DNA from: Streptomyces sp. SID10853
GTDB lineage: Bacteria; Actinomycetota; Actinomycetes; Streptomycetales; Streptomycetaceae
DNA: 62,500 bases
Assembly (NCBI RefSeq): GCF_010548145.1
Contig: NZ_JAAGLN010000009.1
Span: forward strand, 1 to 62,500
Reading direction: 5' to 3'
Shown piece after piece: positions 16,224-25,436 of this stretch (positions are counted from its first letter, which is position 1; every line of letters starts with the position of its first letter). The position numbers and the translations under genes were made by a program. The notes below the pieces were generated by a model, which saw only the letters and a list, made by a program, of their open reading frames with translations, searched no databases and had not been told where the DNA came from.

Positions 16224-17048
16224 GTGGCCGCAGCACGCAAACCGCGCTCGATGCGACAGAAGTACGGCGAGGAGCTGAGGATCCGGCGCGTCGCCGCGGA
16301 CTTGACGCAAGAGGAGGTGAGCGAGGTGGTGGTCTGCTCCCCGACACTGATCAGTCACTACGAAGCGGGACGCCGTCTGCCCAGTCCGGACGACGCACAG
16401 CGGCTGGACCGCGCCCTTGGGGCAGACGGGTTCTTCGCCCGCTGGCTGAAGGACCTGGACTCGAAGTACGCGGAGCACTTTGCGGCGGCGGCCGAGTTGG
16501 AGCAGCAGGCGAAAGAAATCAGACAGTACGGGGCTTCGCTTGTCCCTGGCCTGCTTCAGACAGAGGCATACGCCCGTGCGGTGTTCCGCGCGCACACTCC
16601 GAACCATGAGGCCCGAGACCTTGACGACAGCGTCGTCATGCGCATGGAACGTGCTCACCTCTTGGAAGGGCCGTCCGGCCCTGTGGCGTGGGTCTTGCTG
16701 GACGAAACGGTGCTCAGGCGGAATGTCGGTGGCCCGCGCGTCATGGCCGATCAGCTCGGGAAGATCGCAGACATGGCCGAGGCCGGGCGTCTGCGGCTGC
16801 ATGTGCTGACATTTGAGACGGGCGCTCATGCACTGGTCGAAGGCATGCTCTACCTGATGAGCTTTGATGACGCCGCACCTGTGGCCTACGCCGAGGGCCT
16901 GCGAACAGGTCGTTTGATGGACGATCCAGCCATGGTGAGCGAGTGCCAGGCGGCGTACTCTTTGGCCCTCGGCGACGCGCTGTCGCACAAGGACTCACTG
17001 GCCTTGATCAGGGCCGTAGCGAAGGAATACGAGCGTGCAGAGCAGTGA
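16224..17048 (+). CDS. XRE-family transcriptional regulator (Scr1-type, DUF5753)
   Basis: The product is 274 aa. An N-terminal helix-turn-helix (LRIRRVAADLTQEEVSE, then SPTLISHYEAGRRLPS) lies at residues 15-60; the rest is the DUF5753 domain with the signature YGASLVPGLLQTEAYARAV near residue 105. GTG 16224 is preceded by GGAGGAG at a good distance; a longer in-frame start at 16158 has no ribosome binding site. Members pair with a small DUF397 protein, here overlapping by 14 bases. The base composition looks less GC-rich than flanking genes. The locus with the divergent ATPase is a standard Streptomyces regulatory module whose signal is unknown. Confidence 0.88.
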   Translation: MAAARKPRSMRQKYGEELRIRRVAADLTQEEVSEVVVCSPTLISHYEAGRRLPSPDDAQRLDRALGADGFFARWLKDLDSKYAEHFAAAAELEQQAKEIRQYGASLVPGLLQTEAYARAVFRAHTPNHEARDLDDSVVMRMERAHLLEGPSGPVAWVLLDETVLRRNVGGPRVMADQLGKIADMAEAGRLRLHVLTFETGAHALVEGMLYLMSFDDAAPVAYAEGLRTGRLMDDPAMVSECQAAYSLALGDALSHKDSLALIRAVAKEYERAEQ

Positions 17049-17259
17049 CCAGACCGTCTCCAACGCCGACCGCCTTCAGGGATGGCGGAAATCCAGCTAC
17101 AGCGGAGGCAGTCAGGGCGAGTGCCTGGAAGTCGCCGACGGCTACACGGCCGTCCCCGTCCGCGACTCCAAGAACCCCCACGGCCCGGCCCTGGTTTTCC
17201 CGGCCGACCGCTGGTCGTCCTTCGTCACCGCCGTGAAGAGCGGGCGCCTCACCGCGTAA
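17035..17259 (+). CDS. DUF397 protein, partner of XRE regulator
   Basis: The product is 74 aa with the DUF397 signature WRKSSYSGGSQGECLEVA, then VPVRDSKNPHGPALVF and a final helix WSSFVTAVKSG. It starts with GTG inside the last codons of the XRE gene (14-base overlap), so the pair is co-translated. DUF397 proteins such as BldB/WhiJ-associated factors modulate the cognate regulator in Streptomyces development. Confidence 0.92.
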   Translation: MQSSDQTVSNADRLQGWRKSSYSGGSQGECLEVADGYTAVPVRDSKNPHGPALVFPADRWSSFVTAVKSGRLTA

Positions 17260-17269
17260 CTACTCCTGA

Positions 17270-17728
17270 TCACACGGGAGGACAGAGCTGTTCGCGCACC
17301 CATTCAGGATCGGGGTTGACGTGCGGCCGACCCGCGATGACGAGGGTCGGCACGGTCTCATTGCCATCGTTGGCCGACCTCACCACGGCCGCTCCAGCAG
17401 GGTCACGCCAGATGTCGACCCAGTGCACGTGGCGGGCGCTACGGCCCAACCGGATGCGCAGTCGCAGGCAGTACGTGCAGCCCGGCCGCCAGAAGACGAT
17501 CGGCCGACCGTCGACCGCGCTGCGGCGTTGCGCCTCCAGCACACCGATCGACCTCGGGAAGATCAGGGGCGAGGTCAAGCCCGCGAGCAGCAGAAACAGC
17601 AGCAGGAGCACGGTTGCCGCGATGGGGTTCCCTCCGGAGATCAGCTCAGTCGCCACGACTGAGCCGGAGACCACAAGCAGCATCGGCGAGACCCACGCGC
17701 GCATCATGCTGACGCAGGCTACCGGCAA
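17270..17728 (-). CDS. Membrane-anchored glutaredoxin-like protein
   Basis: The product is up to 152 aa. One or two hydrophobic spans (about residues 14-28 and 36-57) precede a thioredoxin-fold domain with the redox motif CTYC (Cys84, Cys87, in FWRPGCTYCLRL) and the cis-Pro segment ETVPTLVI. The active site on the C-terminal side of the membrane segment and the resemblance to mycoredoxin suggest reduction of mixed disulfides with mycothiol. The start is uncertain: TTG 17728 has GGTGG upstream, while the ATG pair at 17707/17704 lacks a clear site. It is convergent with the DUF397 gene, with 10 bases between stops. Confidence 0.75.
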   Translation of the reverse strand: MPVACVSMMRAWVSPMLLVVSGSVVATELISGGNPIAATVLLLLFLLLAGLTSPLIFPRSIGVLEAQRRSAVDGRPIVFWRPGCTYCLRLRIRLGRSARHVHWVDIWRDPAGAAVVRSANDGNETVPTLVIAGRPHVNPDPEWVREQLCPPV

Positions 17729-17833
17729 TTCAAGCCACCAGATCCGAGATATTCGGAATGCCCTGAAAACGCCTCATAGCTGTCATTATCGTCAGGTGGT
17801 GACCATCCCGGACAGCCCCTGAGGAGACCCCTG

Positions 17834-19194
17834 ATGTCAGCGGACGAGCCGGCGGCCGACCAGCAAGCAGCCCTGCTCGCGGATCCGTTCGGGCCGCTGC
17901 GGACCAGGGGCTATCTGCTGCTCCTCGTCCTCACCGCGCTCCTCGGCGTCGTGCTCTCGGCCGGCGCCTACGGCTTCCTCCAGGCGTCGACCACCTCCAG
18001 ACCGCCCTCTATTCAAGCCTCCCCCACGCCCTCGGCCTTGACAGTGTGCCTGTCTGGTGGCCGCTGCCCCTGCTCGCGGTCGCCGGGCTGCTGGTCGCGC
18101 TGACCGTGCGCTACCTGCCGGGCAACGGCGGTCACCAGCCCGCCGAAGGGCTCAAGACCAAGGGGGCGGCACCGGCCGCCGAGCTGCCCGGCATCCTGCT
18201 GGCCGCTGTCGCGTCCCTCGCGTTCGGTGCCGTGGTCGGGCCCGAGGCACCGCTGATCGCGCTCGGCGGCAGCATCGCCCTGTACGCCTTCCGTCTGCTG
18301 CGGCCCGGTGCCACCGCGCCGCAGCAGGCCCTGGTCGCGGCAGCGGGCAGCTTCGCGGCCATCAGCGCGCTGCTGGGATCGCCGCTGGTGGGCGCGTTTC
18401 TGCTGATGGAGGCGTCCGGCCTGGGCGGACCCATGCTCGGGATCGTGCTCGTGCCGGGGCTGCTGGCCGCCGGGATCGGCTCGCTGGTCTTCACCGGGCT
18501 CGGCACGTGGGCGGGTTTCGGTGTCGGCACCCTGACCATCCCGAGCCTGCCGACCGCGGGGCGCCCAGATCTCGCCCAGTTCGGGTACGCGCTGGTGATC
18601 GGGGCCGCCGCCGCGCTCCTCGGTACGGGGGTCCACCGCCTGGCGCTGCGGCTGCAACCGGGCGTGAACCGGCGCCGGACGGTGTGGACACCGGTGGTCG
18701 GCCTGGTCGTGGCGGGTCTTGCCGTCGCGTACGCCGAGGGGACCGGGAAGGGGACATCCGATGTGCTGTTCTCCGGGCAGAGCGCACTGCCCGGGCTTCT
18801 CCTCGGCACCGGCTCGTACTCCGTGGGCGCGCTGGTGCTGCTGATCGCCTGCAAGAGCCTCGCCTACTGCGTGTCGCTCGCGGCCTTCCGCGGCGGCCCG
18901 ATCTTCCCGGCGCTCTTCCTCGGCGCCGCGGGCGGGATCGCCCTGTCCCATCTGCCGGGCCTGCCGTTCGTCGCGGCCGCCGCGATGGGCATGGGCGCCA
19001 TGGCGGTGGCGCTGCTCAGGCTGCCGATGACCTCCGTACTGCTCGCCACGCTGCTGCTCGGACATGACGGTGTCACTGTCATGCCGCTGGTGATCGTCGC
19101 GGTGGTGGTCTGCCATGTCGCGTCCGCACGGCTCAACCCGCCACGGACTGCGGCCCCGACCGCCCCTGCCGTGCCCGCACCGGCGCCCGCCTGA
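17834..19194 (+). pseudogene. ClC-family chloride channel/antiporter, frameshifted
   Basis: The first frame from ATG 17834 gives MSADEPAADQ and a first membrane helix up to YGFLQA, then loses similarity. From about 17986 the channel continues in another frame (VDHLQTALYSSLPHALGLDS and onward to the stop at 19192-19194). Restoring one G at GCG|TCGAC (bases 17984-17990) rejoins both parts into a roughly 450-residue protein. The later part keeps ClC features: GPEAPLIALGGS near the selectivity region, GGPIFPALFLGAAGG and about ten hydrophobic spans. Either a natural one-base deletion inactivates the gene or the assembly lacks one G. Confidence 0.8.
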
Positions 19195-19236
19195 CCCGGC
19201 GGGGCCACCTCCGGCAGAAGCCCCCGGGCCCGGCCG

Positions 19237-20037
19237 TCACCCCTCCGTCGCGCCCTCCCAGACCGTCAGGAACGCCAGGCGCAGGCATCCCGCGAGCGCC
19301 GGGTGCTCGATGAACAGGGTCGTGGTGGAGCCCGCTCCCGCCACCGGGTCCGGCATGTCGCACAGCACCAGGGACGAGTCGGCGACGACCAGTTTCAGGG
19401 GCAGTTCGGCGGTGAAGCGGGCCTGTTCCCCCGCGTCGGCGAAGCGTTTGATGTGCTCCACCGTCCCGGGGTTGTCCAGCGCGTCGTCAAGGTAGATGGC
19501 GCGGACCGTGCCGCCGGCCCGGTGCAGACGGCGGACGACCTTGATGCCTTCGGTGTTCTCCTCGGGGGCGACGAACGGTGGCTTGCAGAAGGTCAGAAGC
19601 TCGTGCCTGGCCTGCTGCTGGATGTCGGCGAAGCGTTCGGCTATCGCCTTCGGATCGCGCAGGATCTCGATGTAGTCCAGCGGGTCGGTGTGCACCCGCC
19701 CGTCGGACCAGACCGGCTGGAGCACGGCGGCGAGCCCCTCCGACACCCGCTCCAGCCGGTCGACGGACTCGCGTTGCAGTGCCATCAGGCGGGCCACGGC
19801 CAGCTCCGGGGTGACGGCGGAATAGGTGGCGACCCGCCCGGGGCGGGTGGTGACCAGCCGGCGCCGCACCAGTGCGTCCAGGACGTCGTAGACCCGCTGT
19901 CGCGGTACGTCCGTCTCGCGGGCCACCTCGGCGGCCGTGTACGCATCACGCCTGATGAGGCCCAGATAGACACGTGCCTCGTACCGCGCGAGGCCGAGCG
20001 CCACCAGATCGCTGATCGGTCCTTCTTCCAACTCCAT
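19237..20037 (-). CDS. TrmB-family transcriptional regulator
   Basis: The product is 266 aa. The N-terminal winged helix (LGLARYEARVYLGLIRR, then AAEVARETDVPRQRVYDVLDALV) is the TrmB signature at residues 12-60, followed by a coiled region (about 80-105) and a PLD-like C-terminal domain that usually senses a sugar or metabolite. It is divergent from the secreted S53 peptidase, so it may control that gene or itself through the shared 270-bp region. Confidence 0.88.
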   Translation of the reverse strand: MELEEGPISDLVALGLARYEARVYLGLIRRDAYTAAEVARETDVPRQRVYDVLDALVRRRLVTTRPGRVATYSAVTPELAVARLMALQRESVDRLERVSEGLAAVLQPVWSDGRVHTDPLDYIEILRDPKAIAERFADIQQQARHELLTFCKPPFVAPEENTEGIKVVRRLHRAGGTVRAIYLDDALDNPGTVEHIKRFADAGEQARFTAELPLKLVVADSSLVLCDMPDPVAGAGSTTTLFIEHPALAGCLRLAFLTVWEGATEG

Positions 20038-20309
20038 GGCAAGACAAGGTATATGCCAAAGCGCACGGGTCGAGGGAAAGGCTTTACCAACGCCCGGTAG
20101 CTACTTGGGCAAGCGATTGAATAGCTTTCTGTCTAGCCACCACTCACCGGGGTGGCAGTAGTCGACCGAACAGCGCCACCCTCAGGACCCGCGACGCTCC
20201 GTCCGGATAAGTTCCTCGTCATGTGGGTTGTCATGCTCTTGACAGCCCTTGGCGGGAATGCACCCGGATGTCCGTCCGGACACCCAACCCCCCCACGGAG
20301 GGCAGCTCC

Positions 20310-21557
20310 TTGCGATCCCAACGAAACGGTCTGCTGCGCCGCAGCGCACCGGCCCTGCTGTCGGCAGCGGCACTCATATCCGGCGGCCTCCTTGCCGCCT
20401 CCCAGACATCCGCGTTCGCGGCGACGGACTCCGCGGCACCGGCCGCGGCCACGGCGCACACGCACCGGCTCTGCTCAGAACCGTCCAAGCCCGGCTACAT
20501 GGCGTGCAACGCGCTGGCCCGTACCGACATCAAGCAGCAGAAGTCGATCGGCCACAACGCCGCCCCCTCCGGCTTCGGCCCCAGCGACCTGCAGGCCGCC
20601 TACAACCTCCCCAAGGACGGCGGCTCGGGCCAGACGGTCGCGATCGTCGACGCCAACGACGACCCCAACGCCGAGAAGGACCTGGGCAGTTACCGGTCCC
20701 AGTACGGCCTGCCCGAGTGCACCACGGACAACGGCTGCTTCAAGAAGATCGACCAGGACGGCGGCTCGGACTACCCGGCGCCCGACGCCGGCTGGGCCGG
20801 AGAGATCTCCCTCGACGTCGACATGGTCAGCGCGGCCTGCCCGCAGTGCCACATCCTGCTCGTCGAGGCCAAGTCCGCCAGCATGGACGACCTCGGCGCG
20901 GCCGTGAACCAGGCCGTCAAGCAGGGCGCCAAGTACGTCTCCAACAGCTACGGCGGCGACGAGGACACCACCGACACGCAGGCGGACGACCAGTACTTCA
21001 AGCACCCCGGCGTCGCCATCACCGTGAGCTCGGGTGACAGCGGCTACGGCGTGGAGTACCCGGCCGCCTCGCAGTACGTCACCGCGGTCGGCGGCACCTC
21101 GCTCAAGAAGGACAGCAGCACGCGCGGCTGGTCCGAGTCCGTCTGGGGCACCAGCGCGGGCGGCGAGGGAGCGGGCTCTGGCTGCTCCAAGTACGACGCG
21201 AAGCCGTCCTGGCAGAAGGACGCCAACTGCGCCAAGCGCGCCGTCGCCGACGTGTCGTCCGTCGCCGACCCGGCCACCGGCCTCGCGGTCTACGACAGCT
21301 ACCAGGCCGACGGCTGGAACGTCTACGGCGGCACCAGCGCCTCGTCGCCGTTCATCGCGGGTGTCTACGCCCTCGCCGGCGCCCCCGGCTCGGGTGACAC
21401 CCCCGCCTCGTACCCGTACGCCCACACCGGCTCCCTCAACGACGTCACCAGCGGGGCCAACGGGTCGTGCAGCGACTACCTGTGCAAGGCGGGCACCGGT
21501 TACGACGGCCCGACCGGTCTCGGCACGCCGAACGGCACCGCGGCCTTCACCAAGTAA
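20310..21557 (+). CDS. Secreted S53 (sedolisin/kumamolisin-type) serine-carboxyl peptidase
   Basis: The product is 415 aa from a TTG start with GGAGGG upstream. Residues 1-37 form a signal peptide ending at SAFA. Catalytic elements: the Glu/Asp helix GEISLDVDMVSAACPQC, the oxyanion-hole region TVSSGDSGYGVEYPAAS, and the nucleophile motif GGTSASSPF. No long N-terminal pro-domain is present, which is shorter than classical sedolisins but usual for actinobacterial members. The enzyme degrades extracellular protein. Bases 20038-20309 between it and the TrmB gene hold no other gene. Confidence 0.9.
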   Translation: MRSQRNGLLRRSAPALLSAAALISGGLLAASQTSAFAATDSAAPAAATAHTHRLCSEPSKPGYMACNALARTDIKQQKSIGHNAAPSGFGPSDLQAAYNLPKDGGSGQTVAIVDANDDPNAEKDLGSYRSQYGLPECTTDNGCFKKIDQDGGSDYPAPDAGWAGEISLDVDMVSAACPQCHILLVEAKSASMDDLGAAVNQAVKQGAKYVSNSYGGDEDTTDTQADDQYFKHPGVAITVSSGDSGYGVEYPAASQYVTAVGGTSLKKDSSTRGWSESVWGTSAGGEGAGSGCSKYDAKPSWQKDANCAKRAVADVSSVADPATGLAVYDSYQADGWNVYGGTSASSPFIAGVYALAGAPGSGDTPASYPYAHTGSLNDVTSGANGSCSDYLCKAGTGYDGPTGLGTPNGTAAFTK

Positions 21558-21647
21558 CCCGCACCACCGACAGACGCGCCCACCGGCCCAACGCGGCCAC
21601 CGGGCGACGCGGTGACCACGACGACGTGATCACCGCACCGTGAACGC

Positions 21648-21684
21648 AGCGGGCCCGAGCCGGCAACCCCGGTCCGGGCCCGCT
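21648..21684. terminator. Bidirectional terminator hairpin between S53 peptidase and SDR genes
   Basis: AGCGGGCCC (21648-21656) and GGGCCCGCT (21676-21684) are a perfect inverted repeat with further pairing inside the loop, placed between two convergent stop codons. Confidence 0.65.
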
Positions 21685-21714
21685 GTCCTGTCCGGCCCGT
21701 TCCTTCCCCCCTGC

Positions 21715-22494
21715 TCAGCCCAGTGCGCCGCGCAGCCCCAGGTTGCTGCTCAGCAGGCCGCCGTCCACCGGCAGCGTCACCCCGGTGATCCACGCGGCGT
21801 CGCGCGAGGCCAGGAACGCGACCGCGGCCGCGATGTCGTCCGGGACTCCCACCCGGCCCAACGGGTAGTGCTTCGCGGCCTGTTCGAGCGTCGCCTCCAC
21901 ACCGCGCGACGCCCAGACGTCCGTGTGGATCGTGCCCGGCGCCACCAGGTTGACCCGGACCCCGCGCGGCGCCGCGTGGCCCGCGAGCGTGCGGGTCAGG
22001 CTGGTCAGACCCGCCTTCGCCGCGCTGTAGGCGTGATTGCCGAAGTCCTGGGCGCCGTTGACCGAGCCGATGCTGACGATCGCCCCTCTGCCGCCCGCCG
22101 CCGCGAGGTGCGGCATGGCGGCGCGCGAGACACGGAACGCGCCGCTCAGGGTGGCGTCCAGGTCGCGGTGCCAGGACTCGTCGTCCTCGTCCTCGAAGAG
22201 CGGGGCGTCCGGCGAGCAGGCGTACGCGTTGTTGACCAGGACGTCCAGTGCGCCGAACTCGGCCACCGCGTACGCCACGGCCGCCTCCACCGCGGACCGG
22301 TCGGTGACGTCGCACGGGAACGGCAGCGCGCCCGGCAGTTCCTTCGCCGTCTTCTCCGCACGGGCCCCGTCCAGATCGGTGACCAGGACGCGGGCGCCCT
22401 CGTCGGCGAACCTGCGGGCGGTGGCCGCGCCGATGCCCCTGCCCGCTCCGGTGATCAGGACCGCGTAACCCTCGAACCGCCTCGTGATTTCCAT
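21715..22494 (-). CDS. Short-chain dehydrogenase/reductase (SDR)
   Basis: The product is 259 aa, typical of classical SDRs. Motifs: cofactor loop TGAGRGIG at residues 15-22, NNAY for NNAG, catalytic Ser in SIGSVNG and YSAAK (Tyr-x-x-x-Lys) near 155. TDLDG after strand beta-2 points to NAD(H). It starts 7 bases after the stop of the serine hydrolase gene, so both form an operon. The natural substrate is not evident. Confidence 0.9.
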   Translation of the reverse strand: MEITRRFEGYAVLITGAGRGIGAATARRFADEGARVLVTDLDGARAEKTAKELPGALPFPCDVTDRSAVEAAVAYAVAEFGALDVLVNNAYACSPDAPLFEDEDDESWHRDLDATLSGAFRVSRAAMPHLAAAGGRGAIVSIGSVNGAQDFGNHAYSAAKAGLTSLTRTLAGHAAPRGVRVNLVAPGTIHTDVWASRGVEATLEQAAKHYPLGRVGVPDDIAAAVAFLASRDAAWITGVTLPVDGGLLSSNLGLRGALG

Positions 22495-22501
22495 ACGGCG
22501 A

Positions 22502-23662
22502 TCATGTCGCCGCGCGTACCGCCCTGACCAGGGCCTGGGCGCGCGGATCGGCCGTGACGCCCTTCTGCAGCGCGTTGGTCACGTACCCCAGCGCGATGCC
22601 CGCCTCCGGGTCGGCGAACCCGAGCGAGCCGCCCCGGCCGGGGTGGCCGAACGAGCCGGGGCCGAGCAGCGGGGCCGACGGGCCGTGCAGCATGAAGCCG
22701 AGGCCGAAGCGGGTGTTGACGACGAGCACACGGTCGGGGCCCGATGACTCCTCGCTGCGGGCCAGGGCGAGCGTGGCGGGGGCGAAGAGGCGGCTGCCGT
22801 TGTCGACGTGGCCGATCATCGCGGCGTAGACGCGGGCCAGGGCGCGGGCGGTGGAAATACCGCCGGAGCCGGGGAGTTCGGCGGCGCGGTAGTCCGGGTC
22901 GTTCTCGTCGGGGAACGGCTCGATGACGCCGAAGGCGCGGCTGGTCAGCGAGGCGGGGTCCTGGTAGGCGTCGCTGACGGACCGCTTCGGCCTGATCTTG
23001 AGGCCGCTGCCGACCGGCGGCGCGGCGACGCTGCCGATCCGGCCGACGCGGTGCGCCTCCTCGGCGGGCAGGCCGACCCAGAAGTCGATGTCGAGGGGGC
23101 GGGCGATCTCCTCGGCGATCCAGCGGCCGATGGTGCGGCCGGTGACCCGCCGGACGAGTTCGCTCAGCAGCCAGCTGTACGTCTGCGCGTGGTAGCCGTG
23201 GTCGGTGCCCGGCTCCCAGGCGGCCTGCTGGGCGGCGACCGCGCGCGGGCCCGACACCCCGTCGATGGCCTCGGCGGGGGTGAGGGGGCGGTCGATGAGG
23301 GGGACGCCGGTGCGGTGGGCCAGGAAGTGCCGGACGAGGGCGCGTTCCTTGCCGCCCGCCTTGAACTCCGGCCAGTAAGTGGAGACCGGGGCGTCGAGGT
23401 CGAGCTGGCCGCGCTGGTGCAGGAGCAGCGGGACGGCGGCGGCCACCCCCTTGGTCGCGGACCTGACGATCTGCGCGGTGTCCAGGGCCCAGGGCTCGGC
23501 GCCGTCGACGTCCTTCGTACCGGCCCAGATGTCGACGACCTTGTGACCGTCGCGGTAGACCGTGACGGCTGCGCCCCGCTCCGCACGGTGCGTGAAGTTC
23601 CGTACGAAGGCGTCCCGGACCGCCTCGAATCCGTCCGCCACTGTGCCCTGGACGTCCACCAC
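22502..23662 (-). CDS. Serine hydrolase of the beta-lactamase/EstB family
   Basis: The product is 386 aa. The nucleophile motif SxxK is seen as SATKG near residue 69, in the usual context IVRSATKGVAAAV, with a Tyr motif in GYHAQTYSWLL near residue 155 and a C-terminal HPGRGGSLG loop. Such enzymes are esterases or D-alanyl peptidase-like hydrolases rather than true beta-lactamases. No signal peptide. Two adjacent GTG codons (23662, 23659) could start it. It is co-transcribed with the SDR. Confidence 0.87.
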   Translation of the reverse strand: MVDVQGTVADGFEAVRDAFVRNFTHRAERGAAVTVYRDGHKVVDIWAGTKDVDGAEPWALDTAQIVRSATKGVAAAVPLLLHQRGQLDLDAPVSTYWPEFKAGGKERALVRHFLAHRTGVPLIDRPLTPAEAIDGVSGPRAVAAQQAAWEPGTDHGYHAQTYSWLLSELVRRVTGRTIGRWIAEEIARPLDIDFWVGLPAEEAHRVGRIGSVAAPPVGSGLKIRPKRSVSDAYQDPASLTSRAFGVIEPFPDENDPDYRAAELPGSGGISTARALARVYAAMIGHVDNGSRLFAPATLALARSEESSGPDRVLVVNTRFGLGFMLHGPSAPLLGPGSFGHPGRGGSLGFADPEAGIALGYVTNALQKGVTADPRAQALVRAVRAAT

Positions 23663-23681
23663 GTCGCGCTCCCACGTCTAG

Positions 23682-23704
23682 CTGTACGCCCGGACGGCGT
23701 ACAG
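23682..23704. promoter_or_regulatory. Perfect 9-bp inverted repeat upstream of the serine hydrolase operon
   Basis: CTGTACGCC (23682-23690) and GGCGTACAG (23696-23704) with a 5-base spacer lie 20 bases upstream of the GTG start. Position suggests an operator. The remaining region to 23962 (about 260 bases) shows no gene. Confidence 0.5.
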
Positions 23705-23962
23705 GGTCCATGGTGCGGTGCGGGCCCGCCGTCACATGCCGGGGGGTGGGGTTTCCGGCTGATCCTGGTGACCGGCGGGGGCCGTGCGCGCCGGGCGGCC
23801 CGGCCTGGTTGTCGGCCGGTTGTCGGTGCGTACGCGTCCGCTGTCGGCGGGCTGTCGGCGGGGGCGGCCAGCATGGGTGGTCCGGCCGCCGGTACGGGTG
23901 AGGATCCCGTCCGCGGCCCGGCCGGGGACAGCCGGCCGTACCGCACGTACACAGGAGAGCCC

Positions 23963-24632
23963 ATGCCCGCCACACCCTCCGGACCGTCGTCCGCCACACC
24001 GTCCGCGGCCCCCTCGGCCCCCTCGGGCCTGGCCGCCCCCCGGCCCTGGGACGTGCACCGGCTGCCCCGGGCCGACGGCAGGACGTTCCTGGTCACCGGG
24101 GGCAACGCGGGCATCGGGTACTTCACCGCCGAACAGCTCGCCGGGACCGGGGCCACCGTGGTCCTCGGCAGCCGGGACGCGGCGAAGGCCGCAGCCGCCA
24201 TGGCCCCGATCCGCTCCCCGGTGCCCGGCACGCGGCCCGGCCAGCTGCCGACCGATCGCGCGACCCGGCCCTCGCGCCGCGACCCACCGACCCGGCCGAG
24301 CGCCGGCCCCGCCACAGAGCGACGGCTGCACGCACGGGTCCTGCTCGACCGGGAGCGTCCGGCTGACGGCCCTGCCCGCCGTTCTGCTGCTCCAGGGCAA
24401 GGAGGCCGCGGCCCAGCCCGCCGTCCGGGCCGTCCTCGACCCGGCGGTGGTGGGCGGCCGGCTGTGGGGACCGCGGGTGTTCGGGCTGCGCGGCAGGCCG
24501 AAGCCCGAGAGGGTCCGTGCGCATCTGGCCGACCCGGTGGTCGCCGGGCGTCTGTGGGAGATCAGCTGCGAACTGACCGGCACTGACCCGGCCTCGGGTC
24601 TCCTCCGGCAGCAGGACAGGCAGCAGGGCTGA
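23963..24632 (+). pseudogene. Decayed SDR gene with internal deletion
   Basis: ATG 23963 with AGGAGAG upstream begins an SDR: VHRLPRADGRTFLVTGGNAG then IGYFTAEQLAG (cofactor motif TGGNAGIG) up to about residue 75. The catalytic Ser and Tyr-x-x-x-Lys part is absent. In another frame, from about 24400 to 24632, the typical end of the same family appears (VLDPAVVGGRLWGPRVFG and AGRLWEISCELTG). About 130 central residues appear lost, with a frame change. Probably inactive. Confidence 0.65.
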
Positions 24633-24677
24633 CGGCCGGGCCGACAGCGGGGCAGACAGCCACGCGCACCGCCGCGC

Positions 24678-25436
24678 TCAGACCGCCGCGCGGGGGTTGA
24701 AGCCGAACGGCAGCTCAAGGCGGTGCGCCTGCATCAGCGCCTCGTCGGCCAGGATGTCGCCGGTCGGCCCGTCGCCGACGATCACACCGTCGCTGAGGAC
24801 CACGGCGCGCGGGCACAGTTCGAGCGCGTACGGCAGGTCGTGCGTCACCATCAGCACCGTCACCTCCAACGACCGCAGGATGTCGGCGAGTTCGCGGCGG
24901 GACGCCGGGTCCAGGTTGGACGACGGCTCGTCCAGGACCAGGATCTCGGGCTCCATCGCGAGGACGGTGGCGACCGCGACACGGCGGCGCTGGCCGTACG
25001 AGAGGTGATGCGGGGGACGGTCCGCGTACGACTCCATGCCGACCTGGGTGAGCGCGGCGACGACCCGCGCCTCCAGCTCCGGGCCGCGCAGCCCGGCGGC
25101 GGCCGGGCCGAACGCCACGTCCTCGCGGACCGTCGGCATGAAGAGCTGGTCGTCCGGGTCCTGGAAGACGATGCCGACGCGGCGGCGGATCTCCGCGAGG
25201 TTGGCCTTGGCGACCGGCAGCCCGGCCACCGAGACCGTGCCGGCGCCGCCGGTGAGGATGCCGTTCAGGTGGAGTACGAGGGTGGTCTTGCCCGCGCCGT
25301 TGGGTCCGAGCAGGGCGACCCGCTGGCCGCGCTGCACCGCCAGGTCGACCCCGAAGAGCGCCTGGTGGCCGTCCGGGTAGGCGTACGCGAGCCCGGCGAC
25401 CTCAAGGGACGGAGGGGCGGTGGGGGTCGTGGTCAT
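24678..25436 (-). CDS. ECF transporter ATP-binding protein (NikO/CbiO-like)
   Basis: The product is 252 aa. ABC motifs: Walker A GPNGAGKTT near residue 39, Q-loop FQDPDDQLF (typical of ECF ATPases), signature LSYGQRRRVAVA and Walker B ILVLDEPSSNLDP. It energises metal uptake with the permease and substrate-capture subunit upstream. ATG 25436 overlaps the cbiQ-type gene stop (ATGA). It is the last gene of a three-gene operon. Confidence 0.92.
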   Translation of the reverse strand: MTTTPTAPPSLEVAGLAYAYPDGHQALFGVDLAVQRGQRVALLGPNGAGKTTLVLHLNGILTGGAGTVSVAGLPVAKANLAEIRRRVGIVFQDPDDQLFMPTVREDVAFGPAAAGLRGPELEARVVAALTQVGMESYADRPPHHLSYGQRRRVAVATVLAMEPEILVLDEPSSNLDPASRRELADILRSLEVTVLMVTHDLPYALELCPRAVVLSDGVIVGDGPTGDILADEALMQAHRLELPFGFNPRAAV

